From: Dehalococcoidia bacterium | Lineage (GTDB): Bacteria; Chloroflexota; Dehalococcoidia; Tepidiformales; Tepidiformaceae | Direction: 5' to 3' | Assembly (NCBI GenBank): GCA_020847985.1 | Contig: JADLBC010000004.1 | Span: 42,776-106,775, forward strand | Length of the DNA stretch: 64,000 bases | Shown here: piece after piece, positions 26,121 to 36,391 of the stretch | Position numbering within the stretch: the stretch's first letter is position 1 | How the letters are laid out: each line of letters starts with the position of its first letter | Made by a program: the position numbers and the translations under genes | Notes under the pieces: model-generated | What the model was told of the DNA's origin: nothing | Seen by the model: only the letters and a program-made list of their open reading frames with translations | The model's database searches: none

Positions 26121-26660
26121 ATGCCCACCGTCGAGGCCGTGAGCGTGAGCCCCGGCCACACATTCTCGAAACCCGGCGCGCCGGCCATCACGCTCGTCGA
26201 AGGCATCGGCGTGGCCGGTGATGCCCACAGCGGGACGACCGTGAAACATCGTTCACGCGTCGCCCGCGACCCTTCGCAGCCGAACCTTCGGCAGGTCCAC
26301 CTCATTCACGCCGAACTCCACGACGCGCTCGTGGAGCAGGGGTTCACCGTCGGCGCGGGGGCGATGGGCGAGAATATCACCACCCGCGGCGTCGACCTCC
26401 TCGCGCTTCCGGCGGGCACCCGCCTGGCGATCGGAGCGGACGCGGTGATCGAGGTGACCGGCCTGCGCAACCCCTGCGCCCAGCTCGATGCCTTCCAGCC
26501 CGGCCTCATGGCCGCCTGTCTCGACCGCGACGACGAGGGTGCCCTCGTGCGCAAGGCGGGCGTGATGGCCATCGTCGTCACCGGGGGTACCGTGACCGCC
26601 GGCGATGCGATTCGCGTGCTGCCCCCGCCCGGGCCGCATCGCCGCCTCGAGCCCGTCTGA
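26121..26660 (+). CDS. MOSC-domain protein
   Basis: The 179 residues match stand-alone MOSC domains (molybdenum cofactor sulfurase C-terminal type): VSPGHTFSKPGAPAITLVEG, GIGVAGDAHSGTTVKHRSR, RQVHLIHAELHDAL, GAMGENITTRGVDLLALPAGTRL, and the conserved Cys in VTGLRNPCAQLDAFQPGLM. MOSC proteins are thought to carry sulfur on this Cys or to bind molybdopterin, for example in YiiM-type detoxification of N-hydroxylated compounds. The ATG has CGGAGGCG upstream. No molybdoenzyme gene is nearby. Confidence 0.88.
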   Translation: MPTVEAVSVSPGHTFSKPGAPAITLVEGIGVAGDAHSGTTVKHRSRVARDPSQPNLRQVHLIHAELHDALVEQGFTVGAGAMGENITTRGVDLLALPAGTRLAIGADAVIEVTGLRNPCAQLDAFQPGLMAACLDRDDEGALVRKAGVMAIVVTGGTVTAGDAIRVLPPPGPHRRLEPV

Positions 26661-26679
26661 GGCCGGGGCGGCACGCCCG

Positions 26680-28653
26680 TCAGTCGCCCGTCACGGCCCC
26701 TTCGATGATGTTCTGCACGACCGCCGGGTCGGCGAGGGTGGTCACATCGCCGACATTCTCCGGTTCGCCCTCGGCGATCTTGCGGAGGATGCGGCGCATG
26801 ATCTTGCCCGAACGCGTCTTCGGCAGACCCTCCACGAACTGGATCCGGTCGGGCGTCGCGATCGGGCTGATGTCGCGGCGAACGGCGTCCTTCAGCTCCT
26901 TTTCCAGCTGTGGCGAGCCGGTGACGCCCGCCTTCAGGAGCACGTACGCGTAGATCCCGGTGCCCTTGAGGTCGTGCGGGAAGCCGACCACCGCCGCCTC
27001 GGCGCACGCTTCGTGGCCGACGAGCGCGCCCTCGATCTCGGCCGTCCCCAGGCGGTGGCCCGCGACGTTCAGCACGTCGTCGACGCGCCCGGTGATCCAG
27101 TAGTAGCCGTCCTGGTCGCGGTGGCAGCCGTCGCCGGTGAAGTAGCGACCGGGATAGGTCGAAAGGTACGTCTGCACGAACCGCTCGTGGTCGCCGTAGA
27201 CCGTGCGCATCATCCCGGGCCAGGACTGGTCGATGCAGAGCCGCCCGCTGACGTCGTTTCCCACGAGCTCTTCGCCCGCTTCGTCCACGACGCTGGGCTT
27301 CACGCCGAAGAACGGCAGCGAACCGGACCCGGGCTTCATATCGGTGGCGCCGGCGAGGCCGGTGATCATGTGGCCGCCGGTCTCGGTCTGCCAGTAGGTA
27401 TCGACCACGGAGCAGCGCTCTTCGCCCACGACGCGGTAGTACCAGCGCCACGCCTCGGGATTGATCGGTTCGCCCACGGACCCGAGCACGCGCAACGATG
27501 TGCGGCGGTAGCGCTTCACCGGCGCGTCGCCCTCCCGTGCGATGGCGCGAATCGCCGTCGGCGCGGTATAGAACACCGTGATCCCCAGCCGGTCGACCAT
27601 GTCCCAGTAGCGGCCTGCGTCCGGGTAGGTGGGCACGCTTTCGAACAGCACGCTCGTGGCGCCGTTCGAAAGCGGTCCGTAGACGATGTAGCTGTGCCCG
27701 GTGATCCAGCCGATGTCCGCGGCGCAGCAGAAGATGTCGTCGTCGCGAAGGTCGAACGTGTACTTGTGCGTGACGGTGGTGTAGAGCAGATACCCCGCCT
27801 GCGTGTGCAGCACGCCCTTCGGCTTCCCTGTCGAACCGGACGTGTAGAGGATGAACAGCGGGTCCTCGGAGTCCATGACTTCGGGCTCGGCCGTCGCCGC
27901 CTGCCCGGGGATGACATCGTGCCACCACTCGTCGCGCCCGGCGGCCATGTTCACGGCCGCGCCGGTGTGGCGAAACACGAGGCAGAACTCGATCGAATGC
28001 CCGGGGGCGGAAAGCGCTTCGTCGACGTTGGCCTTGAGCGCGACCGGCCGGCCGCCGCGGCGTCCTTCGTCCTGCGTGATAATCGCCCGGCAGGTTGAGT
28101 CATCGACGCGGTCGCGGATGGAGCGCGGGCTGAAGCCGCCGAAGATGACCGAGTGCACCGCGCCGATGCGCGCGCAGGCCAGCATCGCCACCGCGAGTTC
28201 GGGGACCATGCCCATGTAGATGGCCACGCGGTCGCCCTTGCCGATGCCCTTCGCTCGCAGGTAGTTCGCGAGGCGGCACACCTCGGCGTGCATCTCGCGG
28301 TAGGTCATCGAACGGTTGGTGCCGGGCTCGTCGCCTTCGAGGAGCATCGCCACCCGGTCGCCGCGCGTCGCGAGGTGGCGGTCGAGGCAGTTCACCGAGA
28401 CGTTGAGCTTGCCGCCGAGGAACCACTTGATCTCGCCCGCGGGCAGGTTCTCCTCGCGGACCTTCCCGAACGGCGCCATCCACTCCAGGTGGCGGTTCGC
28501 CATCTCCGTCCAGAAGCCGTCCGGGTCGGCGATGCTGCGGTCGTACAGCGCCTGGTACTCGGCGAGGCTGCCCACGAGCGCCCCTTCCCGCACACGCGCC
28601 GGCGGAGCGTATCGCTCATGGACCGGCAGCCCGATCTCCTTCGTGTCAGCCAT
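26680..28653 (-). CDS. acs: Acetyl-CoA synthetase (AMP-forming)
   Basis: Makes acetyl-CoA from acetate, ATP and CoA via acetyl-AMP. The 657 residues match the usual 650. Landmarks are FSPRSIRDRVDDSTCRAIITQDEG, the P-loop-like ILYTSGSTGKPKGVLHTQAGYL, DTYWQTETGGHM, YWITGRVDDVLNVAGHRLGTAEIE (hinge Asp/Arg region), and the C-terminal LPKTRSGKIMRRIL with the catalytic Lys that is commonly controlled by acetylation. GGGAGG precedes the ATG, and a TAGAAT box lies 30 bp upstream. It fits the acyl-CoA metabolism of the window; a propionate side activity is possible. Confidence 0.95.
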   Translation of the reverse strand: MADTKEIGLPVHERYAPPARVREGALVGSLAEYQALYDRSIADPDGFWTEMANRHLEWMAPFGKVREENLPAGEIKWFLGGKLNVSVNCLDRHLATRGDRVAMLLEGDEPGTNRSMTYREMHAEVCRLANYLRAKGIGKGDRVAIYMGMVPELAVAMLACARIGAVHSVIFGGFSPRSIRDRVDDSTCRAIITQDEGRRGGRPVALKANVDEALSAPGHSIEFCLVFRHTGAAVNMAAGRDEWWHDVIPGQAATAEPEVMDSEDPLFILYTSGSTGKPKGVLHTQAGYLLYTTVTHKYTFDLRDDDIFCCAADIGWITGHSYIVYGPLSNGATSVLFESVPTYPDAGRYWDMVDRLGITVFYTAPTAIRAIAREGDAPVKRYRRTSLRVLGSVGEPINPEAWRWYYRVVGEERCSVVDTYWQTETGGHMITGLAGATDMKPGSGSLPFFGVKPSVVDEAGEELVGNDVSGRLCIDQSWPGMMRTVYGDHERFVQTYLSTYPGRYFTGDGCHRDQDGYYWITGRVDDVLNVAGHRLGTAEIEGALVGHEACAEAAVVGFPHDLKGTGIYAYVLLKAGVTGSPQLEKELKDAVRRDISPIATPDRIQFVEGLPKTRSGKIMRRILRKIAEGEPENVGDVTTLADPAVVQNIIEGAVTGD

Positions 28654-28682
28654 CGTCGCCTCCCGTCAATGGATCTGGCGCC

Positions 28683-28688
28683 GATTCT
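28683..28688 (-). promoter_or_regulatory. Predicted -10 box for acs
   Basis: TAGAAT on the minus strand, 30 bp before the acs ATG and overlapping the stop of the upstream SGNH gene. Confidence 0.45.
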
Positions 28689-29484
28689 ACGCGGGCAGCG
28701 CCCCGGTGTCGGCCGCACGATCCCGCGCGCGTGCCGGGACGGTGTCCGTGGTGGCTCGCGCGTGAATCGCCTCGGCGACGGCCGTGCCCAGGCGTGCATG
28801 GCCCGCGGACGACAGATGGTAGCCGTCGGGCGTCACGAATTCGTTCCCCTCGCCAAGCGTGTCGGCGCAGGGAAGAAGTGGATACCGGTGAGCGTCGGCC
28901 GCGGTGCGAACGGCCGCCATGAATTCCCGCCGGCGGTTCGCGATGTCACCGCCGACGACGCCGGGTCCGCGCTCCGCGGGATACTCCACCAGCATCACAT
29001 CCACCGCCTCGAGCCGGGAGAGCGCCCGCAGCACCGCGACATACGCCTCGGCGGTTTCCCGCGCCGTGTGAAGCGCCTCGACCCCGATGAGCCTGCGCGC
29101 CGCGCGCCGGGCAATGCCATTCGTCCACGTGCGCACGCCGCCGCGCTGCCGTGTCCGGTCGTCGAATCCGCGCTCGGCGGCGCGGAACCGGCGCCCGGCC
29201 CGTTCGCCGAAGAGGCGGCGCACCCGCACCCACACGAACCCCACCGTGAACGCGAACGACCCCAGCGGGAGGACGACGACATCGGCATCGCACTCCTGGG
29301 CGCGCTCAACCGCCTTCGCGGGCGCAGTCGCATCCAGTGCCCAGAATCCGCGTTCGAACAGGGTCACGTCGTCGCCGCTTCGTACACGCAGGCCGGCGGC
29401 CATCACCGAAGGCCACCTTTCGCCCGCGCTGAACAGCCCTGCGGTGTCGCTGTTGCCGAGTACGAGCACCTTCACGGCAGGCAT
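28687..29484 (-). CDS. SGNH/GDSL-type hydrolase
   Basis: A 265-residue protein of the SGNH hydrolase fold. Block I is KVLVLGNSDTAGL (GNSDT in place of GDS), a block-III-like region surrounds VVVLPLGSFAF, and block V is TPDGYHLSSAGHARLGTAVAEA with the catalytic Asp-x-x-His. Family members are esterases, lipases or carbohydrate acetyl-esterases. It has no signal peptide, so it is probably cytoplasmic. GGAGG lies nine bases before the ATG. It sits between acs and the first acyl-CoA mutase in the same direction, but the tight gaps do not prove an operon. Confidence 0.8.
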   Translation of the reverse strand: MPAVKVLVLGNSDTAGLFSAGERWPSVMAAGLRVRSGDDVTLFERGFWALDATAPAKAVERAQECDADVVVLPLGSFAFTVGFVWVRVRRLFGERAGRRFRAAERGFDDRTRQRGGVRTWTNGIARRAARRLIGVEALHTARETAEAYVAVLRALSRLEAVDVMLVEYPAERGPGVVGGDIANRRREFMAAVRTAADAHRYPLLPCADTLGEGNEFVTPDGYHLSSAGHARLGTAVAEAIHARATTDTVPARARDRAADTGALPA

Positions 29485-29515
29485 TGTGCGCCGCCTCCAC
29501 CCACCGTTCGAGCGC

Positions 29516-31216
<1,701 letters not shown>

Positions 31217-31242
31217 GGGGGTCCCCTCCGGTGCGTGGGCCC

Positions 31243-31248
31243 AGTGTA
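31243..31248 (-). promoter_or_regulatory. Predicted -10 box for the first acyl-CoA mutase gene
   Basis: TACACT on the minus strand, 26 bp before the ATG at 31216. Confidence 0.45.
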
Positions 31249-31322
31249 CCAAAGGGTTTCACCGGGGGCCGGAGGGCCAAGGAGATGCAGACCGCCAGGT
31301 CAGCCCGGCCGCTGCCGCCCGC

Positions 31323-31781
31323 TCATTTGCTCTTCTTTTTCGCCTGCGGACGCGGCTCCGCAACCGGCTCTTCCAGCACGGGGTTGATACGCGGCGGGGC
31401 CGGGGCGTTGAGCACGAACCCGAGCTGCCGGCGGTCGTCGCTCCCGGGGTGGATCTCGACGCGGTAGATGGTCGTGTAGGGGACGAACGTCTGGACGGCG
31501 TGCGTGTGGTCCGGCTGCGTCGTGTGCAGGGCCACCCACTGGTCGGTGACGCCGCTGATGCCGTTCACGTAATGCCGGGCGCCGTCGACGGTCATCACTT
31601 CGACCAGCGGCGCGGCGCACTCCACCTGGTGGCAGAAGTTGGCGACCATCTGCGGCAGGAGCTGTTCGAAGAAGGCACGGTCGAACGGCAGGCCCGATTG
31701 GCTCTGGGGCACGGGCGCGGGCGGCGGCGCCGCGACGACGCCGGGCGGCAGGTAAAGGACGCGCTGAGTCGGCTGGGTCAT
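31323..31781 (-). CDS. Conserved-looking small protein, possible Sm-like beta domain
   Basis: The 152-residue protein is not recognised with certainty. A Pro-rich head (VVAAPPPAPVPQSQSG) leads to a helix FDRAFFEQLLPQMVANFCHQV. A compact beta-rich core follows: VEVMTVDGARHYVNGISGVTDQWVALHT, then QTFVPYTTIYRVEIH. The tail ends PRPQAKKKSK. The pattern 'DG..Y.NGI..V.D.WV.L ... FVPY..IYRVEI' looks like an Sm/Hfq-type five-strand barrel, which together with a basic tail would fit RNA binding; this is only an impression. TACACT lies six bases before the ATG, so the mRNA is probably leaderless. Divergent from the radical SAM gene. Confidence 0.65.
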   Translation of the reverse strand: MTQPTQRVLYLPPGVVAAPPPAPVPQSQSGLPFDRAFFEQLLPQMVANFCHQVECAAPLVEVMTVDGARHYVNGISGVTDQWVALHTTQPDHTHAVQTFVPYTTIYRVEIHPGSDDRRQLGFVLNAPAPPRINPVLEEPVAEPRPQAKKKSK

Positions 31782-31787
31782 GCACGA

Positions 31788-31793
31788 AGTGTA
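31788..31793 (-). promoter_or_regulatory. Predicted -10 box, leaderless type, for the 152-residue protein gene
   Basis: TACACT on the minus strand followed by six bases and the ATG at 31781. Confidence 0.45.
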
Positions 31794-31833
31794 CGAGAAC
31801 GCGCGCCGTGGTGGCCGCCGGCCGCGTTCGGGC

Positions 31834-31839
31834 TACCAT
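31834..31839 (+). promoter_or_regulatory. Predicted -10 box for the TIGR03960 radical SAM gene
   Basis: TACCAT, 51 bp before the ATG at 31891. GGGAGG in the leader is the ribosome-binding site. Confidence 0.4.
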
Positions 31840-31890
31840 GGGTGTTCATGCACGATCCCGGCCGTCCCCGGGCCGGTGGGAGGTTCCGCC

Positions 31891-33798
31891 ATGGTTGCAT
31901 CGGTCGATAGCCTGCTCGCGCGCGTTACCAAGCCAGCCCGGTACGCCGGCGGCGAATGGAACAGCGTCACCAAGGACTGGGCTTCGAACCCAGTCCGCTT
32001 CGCCCTCGCCTACCCGGACGCCTACGACATCGGCATGTCCAACATGGGCCTGGGCATCCTGTACGACATCCTCAACCGCCGCGATGGCGTCCTCGCCGAG
32101 CGCGTTTACGCGCCCTGGGAGGACATGGAAGCGGAGATGCGCCGCGAGGGCGTGCCGCTTTGGGGGCTCGAAAACCGCCGCCCCCTGCGCGACTTCGATG
32201 TCGTCGGCTTCACCCTCCAGTACGAACTCACCTACAGCAATGTCGTCAACATGCTCGACCTGGGCGGCATCCCCATTCGTGCGCGCGACCGCGGCGACGA
32301 ACACCCGCTCGTCATCGCCGGCGGCAGCGGCGCCTTCAACCCCGAGCCGCTGTCAGCGTTCATCGATGCCTTCGTGCTCGGCGAGGGCGAAGATGCCGTG
32401 GTCGAATTGGCCGAGCGCGTGGCCATGTGGAAGCGCGAGCGGACGCCGCGCGGCGAACGGCTGCGGGACCTGCTCTCCATGCCGGGCGTCTACGTGCCTT
32501 CGTGCTACGAAGCGCGCTACGACGATGCCGGCCACTTCGCGGGCCTGGAGCCGCTGCTCCCGGGCGCCCCGGCGGTCATCGGGCGGCGCATCGTCGAGAC
32601 ACTCCCGCCGCCGTTGCTGAAGCCGATCGTGCCGTTCCTGCAGACCGTGCACGACCGCGCCGCCGTGGAAATCCAGCGCGGGTGCACGCAGGGTTGCCGC
32701 TTCTGCCAGGCCGGCATGATTTACCGCCCCACTCGCGAACGGACGCCCGAGCAGGTGGTGGCGGCGACGCGCGCGCTGCTGGAGAACACCGGCTACGACG
32801 AACTCTCGCTGCTCTCCCTCAGCACCACCGACCACAGCCAGATCGTGCCGATGATCGACGCCCTCAACGCGGCCTTCCCCGAGTTAAAGATCTCGATCCC
32901 GAGCACGCGCGTCGATAGCTTCTCGGTCGATGTCGCGAATGCCGTGGCGAAGGGGAAGAAGCACACGCTGACGCTCGCGCCCGAGGCCGGGAGCCAGCGC
33001 CTCCGCAACGCCATCAACAAGCTCGTGAGCGACGCCGACCTCCTCGGCGCCGCCGAGAACGCCTTCGAACGCGGCTGGACCGGCATCAAGATGTACTTCA
33101 TGGTCGGCCTGCCGACCGAGACGATGGACGACGTCGCGGGCATCGTGGAGATGGCGAAGCAGGTCAAGGCGCTCGGGCGAAAGCACGTGGGCGGCCGCGC
33201 CCGCGTTCGTGCGAGCACCAGCAACCACGTCCCGAAGGCGCATACCCCGTTCCAGTGGGCCCGCCAGGAGACGGCCGCCGAGCTCGACCCCAAGCACCGC
33301 TTCCTGCGCGATGCCTGCCGCGCCGCCGGCGTCGAGTTCAGCTGGAACGACCCGCGCGACAGCGTCCTTGAGGCCGTCTTCAGCCGCGGTGACCGCCGTG
33401 TCGGCGATGTCATCGAAGCGGCCTGGCGCCGGGGCGCGCGCTTCGATGCATGGGGCGAGTACTTCCGCGCCGAGACCTGGGACGCCGCGTTCGCCGAGGC
33501 CGGCCTGGACCCCTCCTGGTTCGCTCACCGCGAGGCGGATACGCACGAACCGCTGCCGTGGGACCACATCGACACCGGCGTCAACAAGAGCTATCTGCGC
33601 GGCCAGTGGCTCAGCGTGCAATCGAACAAGACGGTGCCCGATTGCCACCACGGCTCGTGCAATGTCTGCGGCATGCAGTCGTTCGATACCCTCCGCGGCG
33701 AGGACGGTGTCGCCGACTGCGTGGTCAAGCTCGGCAAGACCATCGAGATGAAGCGCGGCGCGCGGACGTACGCCGGCGAGGCGCTCGAACTGGTCTGA
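31891..33798 (+). CDS. TIGR03960-family radical SAM protein
   Basis: A 635-residue protein. Its N-terminus resembles a B12-binding-like fold (RFALAYPDAYDIGMSNMGLGILYDIL). The radical SAM cluster motif CTQGCRFCQAG (Cx3Cx2C, near residue 268) is followed by SLLSLSTTDHSQI, TLAPEAGSQRLRNAINK and KMYFMVGLPTE. The C-terminal HHGSCNVCGMQ may bind another metal or cluster. This family usually sits next to or is fused with TIGR03936 (DUF2344), and both occur upstream of RNase E/G genes in many bacteria. Here the partner is 14 kb away at 47626. The substrate is unknown. The start at ATG 31891 fits GGGAGG; the longer frame lacks homology. Confidence 0.9.
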   Translation: MVASVDSLLARVTKPARYAGGEWNSVTKDWASNPVRFALAYPDAYDIGMSNMGLGILYDILNRRDGVLAERVYAPWEDMEAEMRREGVPLWGLENRRPLRDFDVVGFTLQYELTYSNVVNMLDLGGIPIRARDRGDEHPLVIAGGSGAFNPEPLSAFIDAFVLGEGEDAVVELAERVAMWKRERTPRGERLRDLLSMPGVYVPSCYEARYDDAGHFAGLEPLLPGAPAVIGRRIVETLPPPLLKPIVPFLQTVHDRAAVEIQRGCTQGCRFCQAGMIYRPTRERTPEQVVAATRALLENTGYDELSLLSLSTTDHSQIVPMIDALNAAFPELKISIPSTRVDSFSVDVANAVAKGKKHTLTLAPEAGSQRLRNAINKLVSDADLLGAAENAFERGWTGIKMYFMVGLPTETMDDVAGIVEMAKQVKALGRKHVGGRARVRASTSNHVPKAHTPFQWARQETAAELDPKHRFLRDACRAAGVEFSWNDPRDSVLEAVFSRGDRRVGDVIEAAWRRGARFDAWGEYFRAETWDAAFAEAGLDPSWFAHREADTHEPLPWDHIDTGVNKSYLRGQWLSVQSNKTVPDCHHGSCNVCGMQSFDTLRGEDGVADCVVKLGKTIEMKRGARTYAGEALELV

Positions 33799-33802
33799 TG
33801 CT

Positions 33803-34510
33803 TCAGGCCCAGCGCGCCTCCCCCTTGAGAGCCTGCTCCAGGCGCTCAAGGTACGTGGCGCGCGAGATTTCGATGCCGCCCATGCTGGCCGTGTGCGGCG
33901 TCAGCACCTGGATATCGATGAACTGCACGCCGATGGCGGTGGCGTGCTCCGCCATCGCCACCATCGCCGCCTTCGAGCCATCGGTGACGCGATGGAACAT
34001 CGATTCGGCGCCGAACATCGCCCCCACGGCGATGCCGTAGAGCCCGCCCGCGAGTTCGCCCTCTGCCGTCCATGTTTCGATGCTGTGCGCCCAACCGAGG
34101 TCGTGCAGTTCGAGGTAGCCGCGCACCAGCCGTTCGGTGATCCACGTGCCGTCGTCGTCCGGGCGCTCGGCGCAGGCGCGAATGACGCGCTCGAAGGCTG
34201 CATCGACGGTGGCGTGGAAGCGGCCCTGCCGGAGCGTGCGCGCCAGCCGCCGCGAAATGTGCACGCCCCCCGGCTCCAGAATCGCGCGCGGGTCCGGTGA
34301 GAACCACAGCAACTCCGCCGACGGGTGCGGCCACGGGAAGATGCCCGCGCGGTACGCCTCGATGACGGTCGCCGGTGCGAAGTCGCCGCCCGCGGCGATG
34401 AGGCCTTCGGCGGGGAAGCCGGCGGGATTGGGGAAGCGGTAGCGCGACGGCGGCAGCGGCAGTGCCGGCCCGCGCGTGCGCGACTCCACCGCGATGAGCG
34501 CCGCACTCAC
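33803..34510 (-). CDS. aat: Leucyl/phenylalanyl-tRNA-protein transferase
   Basis: Transfers Leu or Phe from tRNA to N-terminal Arg/Lys of proteins for the bacterial N-degron pathway. The 235 residues carry the family pattern: YRFPNPAGFPAEGLIAAGGDFAPATVIEAYRAGIFPW, LLWFSPDPRAILEP, TWITERLVRGYLELHDLGWAHSIETW, GGLYGIAVGAMFGAESMFHRVTDGSK, and FIDIQVLTPHTASMGG. The GTG start at 34510 overlaps the upstream thioesterase stop (GTGA), so the two are translationally coupled. The ClpS/ClpA partners are not in the window. Confidence 0.93.
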   Translation of the reverse strand: MSAALIAVESRTRGPALPLPPSRYRFPNPAGFPAEGLIAAGGDFAPATVIEAYRAGIFPWPHPSAELLWFSPDPRAILEPGGVHISRRLARTLRQGRFHATVDAAFERVIRACAERPDDDGTWITERLVRGYLELHDLGWAHSIETWTAEGELAGGLYGIAVGAMFGAESMFHRVTDGSKAAMVAMAEHATAIGVQFIDIQVLTPHTASMGGIEISRATYLERLEQALKGEARWA

Positions 34511-35085
34511 GCCGGCGGCGCCTCCGGGGCCCGGCGCGACGCCGCGATGACGAAGGTCACGCTCCCCCGCGCGATCAGCCGCTGGCGGTCGTCGAACACC
34601 TCGACCTCGGTGAAGATCGCCGTTCGCCCGGCTTTGATCACGCGGCCCTCGGCGACGAGTTCGCTCCCGGATGCCCCCGCGAGATAGGTCACGTGCAGGT
34701 CCGATGTGGCGTGCGGGCGCTCGGCGATCTCGGCGGCGGTGCGCGTCGCACGGACGGCCGTCCCGGCGGCGGAATCGATGAGGCCCGAGATCACGCCACC
34801 GTGGACGACATCGTTGTAGTTGAAGTGGTTGTCCGTCAGCGAAATGCGCGCGCGGCACTGCCCTGGGGACACGTCGAGGAACTCGATCCCGAGGTGCCCC
34901 CAGTAGCGGCCCGTGTAGACCTCGCGGAGCCAGCGCAGCATGTCGTCCTGGGATTCGGCCACGGGCGTACGTTGGGGGATGCGCGCGCGCTCATGCAAGC
35001 GGCCCCTACCGCTTGAGCGCCTCGCCGGCTTCGCTGCCCCACCCTTGCTCGCTCTCGGCCCCTCGAGCTTCAGCACCGTGCCCAT
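34507..35085 (-). CDS. PaaI-family hotdog thioesterase
   Basis: A 192-residue hotdog-fold protein. The motif is YNDVVHGGVISGLIDSAAGTAVRA (catalytic Asp/Gly region near residue 95), preceded by GHLGIEFLDVSPGQCRARISL and followed by ATSDLHVTYLAGASGSELVAEGRVIKAGRTAIFTEVEV. PaaI relatives hydrolyse phenylacetyl- or other acyl-CoA thioesters. The first 40 residues are basic, low in homology and probably not all translated. A GTG at 34962 (VAESQDDML) would give a normal 151-residue member, but neither start has a convincing ribosome-binding site. Coupled to aat. Confidence 0.82.
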   Translation of the reverse strand: MGTVLKLEGPRASKGGAAKPARRSSGRGRLHERARIPQRTPVAESQDDMLRWLREVYTGRYWGHLGIEFLDVSPGQCRARISLTDNHFNYNDVVHGGVISGLIDSAAGTAVRATRTAAEIAERPHATSDLHVTYLAGASGSELVAEGRVIKAGRTAIFTEVEVFDDRQRLIARGSVTFVIAASRRAPEAPPA

Positions 35086-35171
35086 GACGCCGCCGTCGAG
35101 GGCGAAGTTCGCGGTGGGACTCGCGTGGGACGCTTCGCAGGCTCGGCTTCGATCGCGAATTCGGCGTCTGG

Positions 35172-35177
35172 TACCGT
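35172..35177 (+). promoter_or_regulatory. Predicted -10 box for ispD-ispF
   Basis: TACCGT nine bases before the ispD ATG; a near-leaderless arrangement. Confidence 0.35.
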
Positions 35178-35186
35178 CAGGGACCG

Positions 35187-35858
35187 ATGGAGATCGATGC
35201 CGTCATCGTCGCCGCCGGCGGTTCGACCCGCTTCGGGGTGGCCGACAAGCTGACCGCCATGCTTGAGGGCGTGCCCGTCCTCGTGCGCTCGGTGGCGGCG
35301 TTCGCGGCCGCGCGGGGAGTCGGGCGCATCGTCGTCGTGGCCCACCCCGGACGCCTGGCCGAACTGCAGGCACTCGTGGGCAATGCCGCGGGCGGACACC
35401 CCCTCAGTGTCGTCGCGGGTGGCGCGCGGCGCCGTGACAGTGTCGAAGCCGGCGTGCGGGCGTGCACCACCCGCTACGTAGCGATTCACGATGGCGCCCG
35501 GCCGCTCGTGACGCAGGCGCTCGTCGAGCGGTGCCTTGCCGCCGCGCCGGGCACCCCGGGCGTGATCGCGGCCATCCCCGTCACCGATACCATCAAGGAA
35601 GTCCACGACGGCGTCATCACCGGCCACCCGGACCGGTCGCGGCTGTGGGCGGCACAGACCCCGCAGGTCGTGCTATGCCAGGCCTGGCTCGATGCCGCCG
35701 CCGCCTCGGACGGTGACGAAACCGACGATGCCGCGATGCTTTCGCGCCTGGGACTGGAGTGCCGCGTGGTCGAAGGCGACATCGAGAACCTGAAAATCAC
35801 CCGCCCGGCGGACCTTGCCATCGCCGCGGCAGTCCTGCGGGCGAGGGAACAACCATGA
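35187..35858 (+). CDS. ispD: 2-C-methyl-D-erythritol 4-phosphate cytidylyltransferase
   Basis: Adds CMP to methylerythritol phosphate in the MEP isoprenoid pathway. The 223 residues show DAVIVAAGGSTRFGVADKL (nucleotide-binding, near residue 4), the segment VAGGARRRDSVEAGV, HDGARPLVTQALVERCL with the catalytic region, ATAIPVTDTIKE-like AAIPVTDTIKEVHDG, and AQTPQVVLCQAWLDA. ATGATG of ispF overlaps its TGA stop, so ispD and ispF are translated together. The usual pathway partners are consecutive, and identity is secure. The G-G-S-T-R-F-G loop replaces the common G.G.R(M/F). Confidence 0.95.
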   Translation: MEIDAVIVAAGGSTRFGVADKLTAMLEGVPVLVRSVAAFAAARGVGRIVVVAHPGRLAELQALVGNAAGGHPLSVVAGGARRRDSVEAGVRACTTRYVAIHDGARPLVTQALVERCLAAAPGTPGVIAAIPVTDTIKEVHDGVITGHPDRSRLWAAQTPQVVLCQAWLDAAAASDGDETDDAAMLSRLGLECRVVEGDIENLKITRPADLAIAAAVLRAREQP

Positions 35859-36337
35859 TGCGCATCGGACAGGGCGAGGACCTGCACCGCGTGGACGACG
35901 GCCGCACCCTCGTCCTCGGCGGCGTGATCATCGAGGAGGGGCCGGGCCTGGCCGGCCACAGCGATGCCGATGTGCTCCTCCACGCCATCACCGACGCCGT
36001 GCTCGGCGCGGCCGCCCTGGGCGACATCGGCAAGCACTTCCCGCCGGGCGATCCCCGCTACGCCCACGCCGACAGCGCCGACTTCCTGCGCGCTGCGCTC
36101 CGCCTCGCGCGCGAGGCCGGGTGGGAGGTCGCGAATATCGATGCGACGGTGCGCACCGAACGGCCGAAGCTGGCGCCGTACATCCCGCACATGTGCGCGC
36201 GCATCGCCGGGATCGCCGCGATCGATGTCGGCCAGGTGAGCGTGAAGGCGAAGACCTCGGAGGGCCTCGACGCCGTCGGCCGGGGCGAAGCGATGGCCGC
36301 GACGGCGGCAGTCCTCCTCGAGCCCGCCCGCTCCTGA
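35855..36337 (+). CDS. ispF: 2-C-methyl-D-erythritol 2,4-cyclodiphosphate synthase
   Basis: Forms MEcPP from CDP-ME 2-phosphate. The 160-residue trimeric zinc enzyme shows MRIGQGEDLHRVDDGR (metal ligands Asp and His), LAGHSDADVLLHAITDAVLGAAALGDIGKHFPP, ANIDATVRTERPKLAPYIPHM, and VSVKAKTSEGLDAVGRGEAMAA. Two ATG codons in a row (35855 and 35858) are possible starts. The second gives the more typical MRIGQG beginning. The upstream frame overlaps ispD and is not needed. A short heptamer repeat follows between this stop and the convergent sigma-sortase gene. Confidence 0.96.
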   Translation: MMRIGQGEDLHRVDDGRTLVLGGVIIEEGPGLAGHSDADVLLHAITDAVLGAAALGDIGKHFPPGDPRYAHADSADFLRAALRLAREAGWEVANIDATVRTERPKLAPYIPHMCARIAGIAAIDVGQVSVKAKTSEGLDAVGRGEAMAATAAVLLEPARS

Positions 36338-36361
36338 GGCTGGCTCCCGGGGGTAGCCCCT

Positions 36362-36389
36362 GGGAACTGGGAACTGGCAACCGGGAACT
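36362..36389. repeat. Heptamer tandem repeat, four units of GGGAACT type
   Basis: Units GGGAACT, GGGAACT, GGCAACC, GGGAACT in direct succession, 28 bases, in the 54-base gap between convergent ispF and the sigma-sortase gene. Confidence 0.6.
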
Positions 36390-36391
36390 CG

